Under the pieces are notes generated by a model. It saw nothing but the letters and a program-made list of their open reading frames with translations. It ran no database searches and was not told the origin of the DNA. Below are positions 58,203-64,000 of a stretch of 64,000 nt of DNA, piece after piece (position 1 is the first letter of the stretch; each line of letters opens with the position of its first letter). The DNA comes from CAXQZU01 sp964228555. Its GTDB lineage: Bacteria > Planctomycetota > PLA2 > JAEUHO01. The translations under genes and the position numbers were made by a program. The stretch covers positions 107,158 to 171,157 of the forward strand of contig CAXQZU010000040.1 in assembly GCA_964228555.1 (NCBI GenBank), read 5' to 3'.

Positions 58203-59540
58203 TCAGGCCGCCCCCTGGCGCTCTGCCTTGCGCCCCGTCGCGTTCTCCCAGCGCTGCACGATGACGTCGCAGTAGGCCGGGTCGAGCTCCATCAGGAACG
58301 CGCGCCGGCCGAGCTGCTCGCACGCCATGAGCGTGCTGCCCGAGCCGCCGAACAGATCGAGCACGTTCTCTCCTGCCTTCGAGGAGTACTGCAGCGCGCG
58401 CGCCGCGAGCTCGACCGGCTTCTCGGTGAGGTGGACCATGGACTGCGGCGTCACCTTCTTGATGGGCCACAGGTCAGGGACGTTTGCAGGCCCGTAGAAC
58501 TGGTGTGCGGCGCCTTCCTTCCAGCCGTAGAAGCACCACTCGTGCGCGCCCATGAAGTCCTTCCGCGTGAGGACGGGGTGCTGCTTGTCCCAGATGATCG
58601 TCTGGCTGAAGTAGAGCCCCGCCTCCCGCAGCGCCGGCGGGTAGTTGGCGACGTTGGCGTAGCCGCCCCAGATGTAGAACCCGCGACCCGGGAGCATGAC
58701 GCGCGAGGCGTTGCCGAACCACGCGCGCAGACGCTTCTCGAACTCCTCGTCGGAGAGGAAGTCGTTGGCGAGCGGGCGGTCCTTCGCCCGCATCTTCTTG
58801 TGCGTCGGCTTGCTCTTGCCCGGATGCCGCGCGAGGTCGAGCGCCTGGTGGTGTCGCTTCTCGGGCGCTGCGAACGAGGAGAGCCCGGCCCGGATCGCGT
58901 TGTTCGAGCGCGGCTCGACCTTCACGTTGTAGGGCGGGTCGGTGTTGAGGAGGTGGATGGGCGCGCCGGCGAGCAGTCGATCGAGGTCCGCCTCGCTGCC
59001 CGAGTCGCCGCAGAGGAGCCGGTGCTCGCCCAGGATCACGAGGTCCCCAGGCTTCGTGACCGGGTCGTCCGGGGGCTCGGGCACGTCGTCCTCGACGATC
59101 GGCGGGGCCTCGGCAGGGAAGAGCTCGCGGAGCGCCTCGTCCAGGTCGCCCATGCGCAGCGCGGCCGAGAGGTCGGGCAGCTCGCGCGCCACCTGCTCGA
59201 CCAGCGCCAGCGCAGCGTCGGTCCACTCGCCCGAGATCGCCTGGCTGTTGAGCGCCAGGTTGAGGGCCTTCTCCTCGATCTCGGGGAGGTCCACGACGAC
59301 GACGTCGGTGGACTCCACGCCCCTGGCCTCCAGCACCTTGAGCCGCTGGTGGCCCCCGACGACGTGCCCCGTACGGGCGTTCACGATGATGGGCTGGACG
59401 AGCCCGAAGCGGCCGATGGACTCCCCCAGGCCGGCGAGGGCTGCGGGGGCGATGGTCCGGGGGTTGAAGGCCGCGGGGAGGAGCTCGGCGACCCGGCGGG
59501 TCTCCGTGCGCACGCGGCCGAGATCGGAGGGGGCGACCAT
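58203..59540 (-). CDS. ParB-domain DNA methyltransferase (amino-MTase)
   Basis: A 445-residue fusion. Residues about 15-110 are a ParB/sulfiredoxin-like domain (LLPAAFNPRTIAPAAL, FGLVQPIIVNARTGHVVGGH, QRLKVLEARG). The rest is a beta-class DNA methyltransferase: TDPPYNV is the catalytic DPPY and VLDLFGGSGSTLMACEQLG is the SAM-binding motif near the C-terminus. It probably methylates adenine N6 (or cytosine N4) to protect phage DNA. A basic insert (KSKPTHKKMRAKDR) sits after DPPY. The start shares a base with the preceding stop. Confidence 0.92.
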   Translation of the reverse strand: MVAPSDLGRVRTETRRVAELLPAAFNPRTIAPAALAGLGESIGRFGLVQPIIVNARTGHVVGGHQRLKVLEARGVESTDVVVVDLPEIEEKALNLALNSQAISGEWTDAALALVEQVARELPDLSAALRMGDLDEALRELFPAEAPPIVEDDVPEPPDDPVTKPGDLVILGEHRLLCGDSGSEADLDRLLAGAPIHLLNTDPPYNVKVEPRSNNAIRAGLSSFAAPEKRHHQALDLARHPGKSKPTHKKMRAKDRPLANDFLSDEEFEKRLRAWFGNASRVMLPGRGFYIWGGYANVANYPPALREAGLYFSQTIIWDKQHPVLTRKDFMGAHEWCFYGWKEGAAHQFYGPANVPDLWPIKKVTPQSMVHLTEKPVELAARALQYSSKAGENVLDLFGGSGSTLMACEQLGRRAFLMELDPAYCDVIVQRWENATGRKAERQGAA

Positions 59541-59833
59541 CAGGGAGTCTCCAGACGAGCGGGGTCGAGCGCGGCCCAGTCGGCCGGGCTCAGGTCTTCG
59601 AGGCGGCGTCGGCCCCGCCGGCACCACCAGCAGGTCCGGGGCAGCGGCCCCCGGCGTCCCGGCACGGCGACGGGCTCCTGGCAGCGGGCGCACATGGCCA
59701 CCCCGGCCGCGCGCCCGGGGAGGACGGGTCGGCGGCAACCCCGGCAGCGGCGCGGCAGGGGGCCCCGGCGGCCGGCGCGGACGGGCGCGCCGCAGCGGCA
59801 ACAGGTGGCCACGCGGGGGCGGGCGGGAGTCAC
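59540..59833 (-). CDS. small protein with two zinc-ribbon-like repeats
   Basis: A 97-residue protein from a GTG overlapping the HNH gene stop (GTGA). It has two copies of a Cys4 unit: CRCGAPVRAGRRGPLPRRC followed by GC, and CARCQEPVAVPGRRGPLPRT followed by CWWC. The AGRRGPLPR/PGRRGPLPR core is shared. A C-terminal LEDLSPADWAALDPARL helix follows. It is likely a nucleic-acid or protein-binding zinc protein; the function is unknown. Confidence 0.7.
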   Translation of the reverse strand: MTPARPRVATCCRCGAPVRAGRRGPLPRRCRGCRRPVLPGRAAGVAMCARCQEPVAVPGRRGPLPRTCWWCRRGRRRLEDLSPADWAALDPARLETP

Positions 59834-60396
59834 GGGCGCCTCCCGGCCGAGCCGCCGTCCTGGCGCCCCGTGGCGCGATCCGGGGCCTTCCCCGCCGGGG
59901 GCAGCGGAGGGGCCAGTTCGCCTCCGGAGGCCTGATTCTTGGGCTCTGCGGGCGACCGGACGGTCTGGAAACCCGTGCGAAACCCCGGCAGATTGGGGGG
60001 GTGAACCCGTGAAAATCGCGACACGCCCCGCGCGCCGCTCGGGGGGCCGAGTGCGTGAGAGTCCGCAGGCCCCCCCTCCCCCCGGCGCTCGGCTGCGCTC
60101 TTGGCCGCGTGGCAGACGGTGCACGTCGGGGCGAGGTTCGTCGGGTCGAACGCCCGCTCGAGGTCCACGCCGAGGGGTACGACGTGGTCGACCTGCGTGG
60201 CCAGCTCCGTGCGCCCGGCCTGCGCGCACGCCCGACAGAGGGGCTCGGCCCGGAGCACCTGGGCACGCACGGCCTGCCAGCGGCCCGACCCGTGGACCCG
60301 AGCTACGGCGCGGTCGCGGCGGGCACGGTTGTACTCGGCGTCCGCATGGCGGCGGCTACGGAGGATCCCAGCAAGCGTGCGCGGCTTCGAAGGCAT
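59830..60396 (-). CDS. HNH endonuclease
   Basis: A 188-residue protein. The HNH site reads EPLCRACAQAGRTELATQVD then HVVPLGVDLERAFDPTNLAP and TCTVCHAAKSA, giving two Cys pairs for zinc and the catalytic His. HNH proteins beside terminase genes assist DNA packaging in HK97-like phages. The C-terminal about 70 residues are Pro/Gly-rich and of low complexity. I chose the ATG at 60396; a GTG lies five codons upstream. Confidence 0.88.
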   Translation of the reverse strand: MPSKPRTLAGILRSRRHADAEYNRARRDRAVARVHGSGRWQAVRAQVLRAEPLCRACAQAGRTELATQVDHVVPLGVDLERAFDPTNLAPTCTVCHAAKSAAERRGEGGPADSHALGPPSGARGVSRFSRVHPPNLPGFRTGFQTVRSPAEPKNQASGGELAPPLPPAGKAPDRATGRQDGGSAGRRP

Positions 60397-60541
60397 GATG
60401 CCTCGGGGCACGCCCGCTGGGATGGGCGTGGCGCGATTTTACCACCGCCCGAGGGCGCTGTCCGCTGCCCACGGGCGACCAAGGGGCTGCACACTCTCCC
60501 CCCCCCGCCTGCGCGGTCCGGCGCATACTCGCCTGGGCACC

Positions 60542-60570
60542 TTGCAGAGAATCGGCGGCCGCGCTAGGCT
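60542..60570 (+). promoter_or_regulatory. candidate promoter of the right cassette
   Basis: TTGCAG (60542-60547), a 17-bp spacer and TAGGCT (60565-60570) lie 53 bases before the secreted-protein ATG. The sequence around the start (GGGAGGCGTCATGAA) resembles that of the left cassette (GGAGGGCCCGTCATGAA). Confidence 0.45.
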
Positions 60571-60623
60571 CGGCGCGGGTTACAAGCCTGGACTGAGAAC
60601 TCTGGCGAACCCTGGGAGGCGTC

Positions 60624-61232
60624 ATGAAGAAGTCAGGTGCATTCGCGCTGTGTGTCGCCCTCTGCGGGCTGACTGTTCTGCTGGGTTCGACGCGGGAAGC
60701 CGAGGCCGCGACCACCACGGTCAACGCCGTGCTGCAGGGATCTTCGGACTGCAACTCGTCCTGCTGCCCCAGCAACGTGCAGGTGACCGTCAATGTCGAT
60801 CCGACGACGGGCCTCTGGACTGCTCAAGTGAACGGCGTGCCAGTAGGAGGCAACCCGAACAACCCCGTTCCCCTCCCGGTGACTGGGAACCCGCCGTTCA
60901 GTCTGAGGGAACGCAAGGTGATCATCCGCAAGGTGAACGAGGATCCGCCGACGGAGACGCCGGGGCCCTGGGAGAACAAGCCGCCGTCGCAGACGGGCGC
61001 ACCAGGCGGGCAGACTAGCGGCTCATCGTCCCGCCTCGTGGACGGTGCGACGGACAGCACTGCGAATGACACCGAGGGCACCGACGTGGATGTTCGCGTT
61101 GAGTTCGAACTGACGATGAAGATCACATGTGCCAGTGGCGGTGGTTGCGCGGACGGAGCCTGTGTGTACCTCGCGAAGTGGTCTGTCACGTACAATGACG
61201 GATCGGCCTCGCTGGCGCCCGGCCCGTACTAG
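60624..61232 (+). CDS. secreted Cys-containing protein of the right cassette
   Basis: A 202-residue exported protein with GGGAGG before its ATG and a signal peptide (about 1-28, FALCVALCGLTVLLGS). The mature chain has six cysteines (DCNSSCC near the start; ITCAS, GGCAD, ACVYL near the end). Between lie a Pro/Asn-rich middle and a Ser/Thr-rich stretch. The ends look like beta strands that disulphides could tie together. It has lower GC than the phage around it. No family was recognised. Confidence 0.68.
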   Translation: MKKSGAFALCVALCGLTVLLGSTREAEAATTTVNAVLQGSSDCNSSCCPSNVQVTVNVDPTTGLWTAQVNGVPVGGNPNNPVPLPVTGNPPFSLRERKVIIRKVNEDPPTETPGPWENKPPSQTGAPGGQTSGSSSRLVDGATDSTANDTEGTDVDVRVEFELTMKITCASGGGCADGACVYLAKWSVTYNDGSASLAPGPY

Positions 61233-61295
61233 GCCTGCTGCCGTCCGTACACTGGCCGGTCCACGCCAGCGGCTGAGCTGGATTGAGGAGGGCCT

Positions 61296-62009
61296 ATGCG
61301 CCTGCACTGGGCATGGATCGTAGCGGCCTTCACCTTGGGGTACCTGGCCTCTACCACCCTCGCGCCCGGGGATCCTCGGGGAGCTGATCCGCTCGTTGCC
61401 CCAGAGTCGGCGATCGCGCCGCGGCTGCTCGCCTTGGAGCGGCAAGTTGCTCGGCTCGCGGACGAGTTGGGCGGGCCACTCGGGCCAGTCCTCCAAGGCC
61501 AGCCGCATGAGACGCCTCGCGCACCGGACAATCCGAGGCCGGAGACTGGATGGGATCGCGTTACGTCGGCACTGGCGGCGCTTAAGCCGACGGACTACAG
61601 GCAACCGCTACCTCAGGAAGACCTGCGGGGGGCAGCGTGGGATTCCATTGGGCTCGTGCAGAAGAAGCTCCGTCCAGAGGACGCAGACGCTTGGAGTGCT
61701 TGGGCTGCGCGCCGCGCGACCGATCAGTTGTTTCAGCAACTGCCGGTCGAAGTGCCCGAAGGGGACCGGAGCAGAATTGCGGAGTTGCTAGACGCGCACT
61801 ACCGCGAAGAGGCACGTCGGCTGATCGACGCACGTCCGGGATGGGAGGACCGCTCCCGATCGCAGGCTGATCGCGAGGGCGCATACGCTGAGTGGCTGCG
61901 GGAGTTCCGTCGATCCGCGGAGGAACGTGACAAGGCGATAATGTCACTACTCGACCGCAGGCTAGGGCCGACTTGGAGGAACGACCTACCGCTGGTGATG
62001 CCGCCGTAG
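61296..62009 (+). CDS. membrane-anchored helical protein of the right cassette
   Basis: A 237-residue product 63 bases behind the secreted protein. An N-terminal anchor (WAWIVAAFTLGYLASTTLA) is followed by a short helix (PRLLALERQVARLADELGG), a Pro-rich spacer and a charged helical domain from about 80 on (DRSRIAELLDAHYREEARR; EWLREFRRSAEERDKAIM). It is probably periplasmic. It may act with the upstream secreted protein, as its promoter appears shared. Confidence 0.65.
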   Translation: MRLHWAWIVAAFTLGYLASTTLAPGDPRGADPLVAPESAIAPRLLALERQVARLADELGGPLGPVLQGQPHETPRAPDNPRPETGWDRVTSALAALKPTDYRQPLPQEDLRGAAWDSIGLVQKKLRPEDADAWSAWAARRATDQLFQQLPVEVPEGDRSRIAELLDAHYREEARRLIDARPGWEDRSRSQADREGAYAEWLREFRRSAEERDKAIMSLLDRRLGPTWRNDLPLVMPP

Positions 62010-62103
62010 ACCAGCCAGCACGCCTGGTCGGACGTTCCGAACCCCGGTTGGTTGTGCACTCCTTCGTGTTCGGCGCAGTGCGGCCATCAGGATGCCTGCC
62101 TAC

Positions 62104-62187
62104 GAGAGAGCCCGCGAGGCTTCGACCCCACGAGCGTAGGCCGTGGGTGCCGAGCTAGCGGATGTCGCCCTCAAACGGCACGGCCCC
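62104..62187 (-). pseudogene. degraded copy of a phage gene 3' end and terminator
   Basis: This stretch is an imperfect direct repeat of 62386-62479, which holds the last codons, stop and terminator of the 103-residue gene. Read on the minus strand it still encodes AVPFEGDIR-stop against TVLFEGDVR-stop. The stem CCCGCGAGG has a decayed partner arm. Nothing further upstream matches the gene. The rest of 62010-62385 shows no gene. Confidence 0.7.
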
Positions 62188-62392
62188 ACCATTGGCCGGG
62201 CACCGTGAGGCGCGCCAGCCTGCGCACTGCGCCCTGACACGGCGTAGATCCCGGAGAGGACGAGCCCTTGGAGAAAAGGGGAAATGTGTGGAATGAGAAG
62301 AGGGCTCTTACGCTCTGGAGCAGCCCCTGCCGGGTATGCGGAGTAGACCAGACGGGCCGGCGCGGCGCAACCGTCGATCCCCCAAGAGAGAA

Positions 62393-62419
62393 CGCCCGCG
62401 AGGCTGGACCTCACGGGCG
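62393..62419 (-). terminator. rho-independent terminator of the 103-aa gene
   Basis: 11-base arms (62393-62403 and 62409-62419) around a 5-base loop. The single mismatch becomes a G-U pair in the minus-strand RNA. It is followed on that strand by TTCTCTCTT, a T-rich tract. It lies about 30 bases after the stop codon at 62447. Confidence 0.8.
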
Positions 62420-62446
62420 TAGGCGCTGGGGCGCGGTGGCGCCGAG

Positions 62447-62758
62447 CTACCGGACGTCGCCCTCGAAGAGGACGGTCCCGTCCTTGTCGCGCAAGCTGAC
62501 CCGCACGACCTCGCCCTCGGGGACGCCGCGGTCGAGCCGGATCTGCGACGCGACGCGCCAGACGAGGAGCCGGTTCTTCGCCTCCTCGTGGGCCTCCTCC
62601 TCAGTGGTGAACACCGTGGGGTGCTCGTCCATCGTGAGGCCGCCCGCGAACTGGAGCCGCAGTCCGTCGAGCGTCGTCTGGAAGCAGACGTCCGGGAGCG
62701 TCGAGTGGGGCGTCGGATCGGTGACGACCCAGATCGGGGTCTTGGCGTCGATCCTCAT
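62447..62758 (-). CDS. hypothetical phage protein, 103 aa
   Basis: I do not recognise this protein. It has an alpha/beta pattern: TPIWVVTDPTPHSTLPDVCF, a helix with VFTTEEEAHEEAKNRLLVWR, and a last strand pair VVRVSLRDKDGTVLFEGDV. It lies in the early-side minus-strand cluster between the DUF2924 group and the right cassette. A good terminator follows. Confidence 0.62.
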   Translation of the reverse strand: MRIDAKTPIWVVTDPTPHSTLPDVCFQTTLDGLRLQFAGGLTMDEHPTVFTTEEEAHEEAKNRLLVWRVASQIRLDRGVPEGEVVRVSLRDKDGTVLFEGDVR

Positions 62759-62828
62759 CGCGCCGCACCCGTAGGTGTCGCTCGCGCAACGCTGGCGAGC
62801 CTGGGGCCGTCGATCACCTCGACCCGGG

Positions 62829-62978
62829 TCAATCGGGCACCACGTCGGCCGTGTAGCCGTCCGGGAAGGCCTGGGGGATCCCCGGCTTCGCGATCTCGAT
62901 CAGGGCGCCCACGAAGTCGTCGGCGTCCGCCTGCGTCTGCGGACCCTCGACGTAGACCGTGACGTAGAAGCCGCTCAT
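62829..62978 (-). CDS. small phage protein, 49 aa
   Basis: The ATG overlaps the preceding stop (ATGA at 62978-62975). The product begins MSGFYVTVYVEGPQTQADAD and has a simple strand-helix-strand look. Coupled with the 73-residue gene; the function is unknown. Confidence 0.58.
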   Translation of the reverse strand: MSGFYVTVYVEGPQTQADADDFVGALIEIAKPGIPQAFPDGYTADVVPD

Positions 62979-63196
62979 CGCGCCTTCCCCGCGGGCACGG
63001 CCCGCTCGACGTTGGCGAACCCGGGGCCGTTGCCCTCGGGGTCGCTCTGGAGGTCGATCCACCACTCGGTCCCGTTGGGCATGCGGACCAGCACGGCAGG
63101 GAAGCCCCCGTCGCCCATCGTCGCGCCGAGGATCTTCCCCCCGGCGAGGGCGTTGAGGCGTTCGACCGTGCCCGGGGCCTCGTCGGCGCGGCTCAC
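62975..63196 (-). CDS. small phage protein, 73 aa
   Basis: GTG start overlapping the DUF2924 gene stop (GTGA). Features are a helix VERLNALAGGKI then strands FPAVLVRMPNGTEWWIDLQ and a C-terminal basic end. It is a coupled member of the early cluster. No family was recognised. Confidence 0.6.
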   Translation of the reverse strand: MSRADEAPGTVERLNALAGGKILGATMGDGGFPAVLVRMPNGTEWWIDLQSDPEGNGPGFANVERAVPAGKAR

Positions 63197-63576
63197 TTCG
63201 CACCGTCCTTCGCGGCGGGCGCCGCGTCCGTCGGCTGCTTCGCGCGCGTCTGCAGGCCGAAGAACAGGAACCCGTTCCAGCTCGTGCCCGTGACCGCCTT
63301 GGCGATCGCGGAGAGCGACCGCCAGGTCTTGCCCTCGTAGCCGAACCCGGCGTCGAGGACCTGGACCTTGATCTCCTTCCCCTGGAACGTGCGGGTGAGG
63401 ACCCCGCCGGGGCGGGGGAGGCGCGCGTCGCGCTCGCGGGCCGGGGGGGCCGCCGTCGCGGGGGCGGTGGTCGCCTTCGCGGCGGGCTTCCCCTTCGGGG
63501 CCGGCTTCGCCGGGGGCTTCGGGGTGCTCTTCGCCGCCTTCTTCGAGGCGGCCTTCTTCGTGCTCTTCGCAGCCAT
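63193..63576 (-). CDS. DUF2924 protein with a histone H1-like basic tail
   Basis: A 127-residue product with AGGAG upstream. The first about 45 residues are a Lys/Ala/Pro-rich tail (AAKSTKKAASKKAAKS and PKPPAKPAPKGKPAAK), like H1-type DNA-binding tails. The rest fits DUF2924: LPRPGGVLTRTFQGKEIKVQ, DAGFGYEGKTWRSLSAIAKA and VTGTSWNGFLFFGL. DUF2924 genes are found in phages and near site-specific recombinases. The tail implies DNA binding; the biochemical role is unknown. Confidence 0.82.
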   Translation of the reverse strand: MAAKSTKKAASKKAAKSTPKPPAKPAPKGKPAAKATTAPATAAPPARERDARLPRPGGVLTRTFQGKEIKVQVLDAGFGYEGKTWRSLSAIAKAVTGTSWNGFLFFGLQTRAKQPTDAAPAAKDGAK

Positions 63577-63731
63577 GGTCAGTCTCCTGCCGGCGGGGGG
63601 ACTCCCCACCGGTCGGGTCGCATCAGGGCTCTGGTCCGGGGACCCCTCAAGGGCTTTCTGCCGCCCGCGGAGGCCCAGAATCTGGCCCTGGCGGGCCGCT
63701 TGGGTGTTCGTAGGGGACCGGCGGACGGGGC

Positions 63732-64000
63732 TCAGAACCACCCCCGTTCCCGCCCGTCCGTCGCATCGATGAACTCTCGGCAGACCCGGCACCCCGCGGC
63801 GCTCCCCGCGGGCCGGTCGGTCCGCTCGCAGATCGGGCACATGGGCGAGCGGGGGCTGCCGCGCCCCTCGTCCTGGACGGCCTCCCGCTCTGCCTTCTCG
63901 ACGGGGTCCCTGGAAGGGGAGTCCGGGGAGTCAGTGGAGTGTTGCGGACCGGTGTCCAGGCGCGTGGGCGCGTCCGCGAGGCGCGACTCGGGCTCCAGGC
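63732..64000 (-). CDS. C-terminal part of a phage zinc-finger protein
   Basis: The minus-strand frame is open from the window edge to a stop at 63732 (about 88 residues). A charged, Ser/Pro-rich linker leads to a C-terminal finger with MCPICERTDRP and GCRVCREF, giving two CxxC pairs. An internal ATG at 63842 could start a 36-residue form. The N-terminal part lies outside the window. Confidence 0.6.
   Translation of the reverse strand, partial: LEPESRLADAPTRLDTGPQHSTDSPDSPSRDPVEKAEREAVQDEGRGSPRSPMCPICERTDRPAGSAAGCRVCREFIDATDGRERGWF

Larger units (their letters stand above)
31543..64000. mobile_element. integrated siphovirus-type prophage, right end outside the window
   Basis: From a tRNA-Asp fragment and integrase on the left, a nearly continuous minus-strand programme runs leftward. 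It holds an HNH nuclease, methyltransferase, both terminase subunits, portal, prohead protease, capsid, connectors, tail tube, tape measure and tail tip genes. Most boundaries are ATGA, GTGA or TGATG overlaps. Three plus-strand cassettes with visibly lower GC interrupt it. All the morphogenesis frames except the portal 3' end look intact, so the element may be functional. The other attachment site, lysogeny control and replication genes were not found in the window. Confidence 0.92.

Noticed and set aside
31543..64000. Gene transfer agent instead of prophage
   Set aside because: An integrase, attachment core, terminase small subunit, methyltransferase and accessory cassettes point to a self-directed phage. 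GTA clusters usually lack these.

Overview
The window is very GC-rich bacterial DNA. It has two parts: about 31.5 kb of ordinary chromosome, then at least 32.4 kb of an integrated tailed phage that runs off the right edge. The chromosome is dense, rich in GTG starts and stop/start overlaps. It carries many secreted or lipid-anchored proteins built from HEAT, TPR, carboxypeptidase-regulatory and parvulin modules, plus a tryptophan/kynurenine degradation operon and a dnaG-rpoD-zinc ribbon-rnpB cluster. My best guess is a high-GC Planctomycetota or a related Gram-negative lineage. No 16S rRNA or other decisive marker is present, so this is inference.

Chromosome, left to right: the start of a secreted VWA-like protein; a secreted thermonuclease-fold protein overlapping a triple-parvulin lipoprotein; tRNA-Arg(TCT); a family III CoA-transferase; small HEAT and unknown genes; a lipoprotein-mutY operon; two overlapping secreted helical-repeat genes; maeB and glpX, divergent; an HtrA-type protease overlapping a tandem trypsin-fold protein whose serine sites are lost; tRNA-Glu(CTC) and tRNA-Gln(CTG); recQ; a large secreted carboxypeptidase-regulatory protein; kynU-kynB-DUF4863; a HEAT protein; rnpB; a coiled-coil zinc-ribbon protein; rpoD; dnaG; rsmA.

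At about 31.54 kb lies the 3' half of a tRNA-Asp(GTC) gene with no 5' half. It is followed by a 22-bp palindrome, paired 15-bp direct repeats and a tyrosine integrase, which I read as the left attachment region of a prophage. Nearly all phage genes are on the minus strand in HK97/lambda order, read right to left: partial zinc-finger gene, DUF2924 protein, small early genes, HNH endonuclease, zinc-ribbon protein, ParB-methyltransferase, small and large terminase, portal, S49 prohead protease, a helix-turn-helix gene, major capsid, connectors, tail tube, G/GT chaperones with a GGGAAAA slippery site, gp10-like protein, tape measure, tail tip and hub proteins, and lipoproteins including a possible unimolecular spanin. 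This predicts a siphovirus. I saw no endolysin, repressor or replication genes; they may lie beyond 64 kb.

Three plus-strand, lower-GC cassettes interrupt the phage programme. One (33.0-36.6 kb) holds a secreted Cys-rich protein with an EF-hand-like loop, a carboxypeptidase-regulatory-like protein, a MauE-like membrane protein and a HEAT protein. A second (38.4-39.4 kb) is a PD-(D/E)XK nuclease. The third (60.6-62.0 kb) holds another secreted Cys-containing protein and a membrane-anchored helical protein, and sits beside a degraded duplicate of a phage gene end and terminator. I recognise no published system in the first and third cassettes; they are the best candidates for undescribed biology here.
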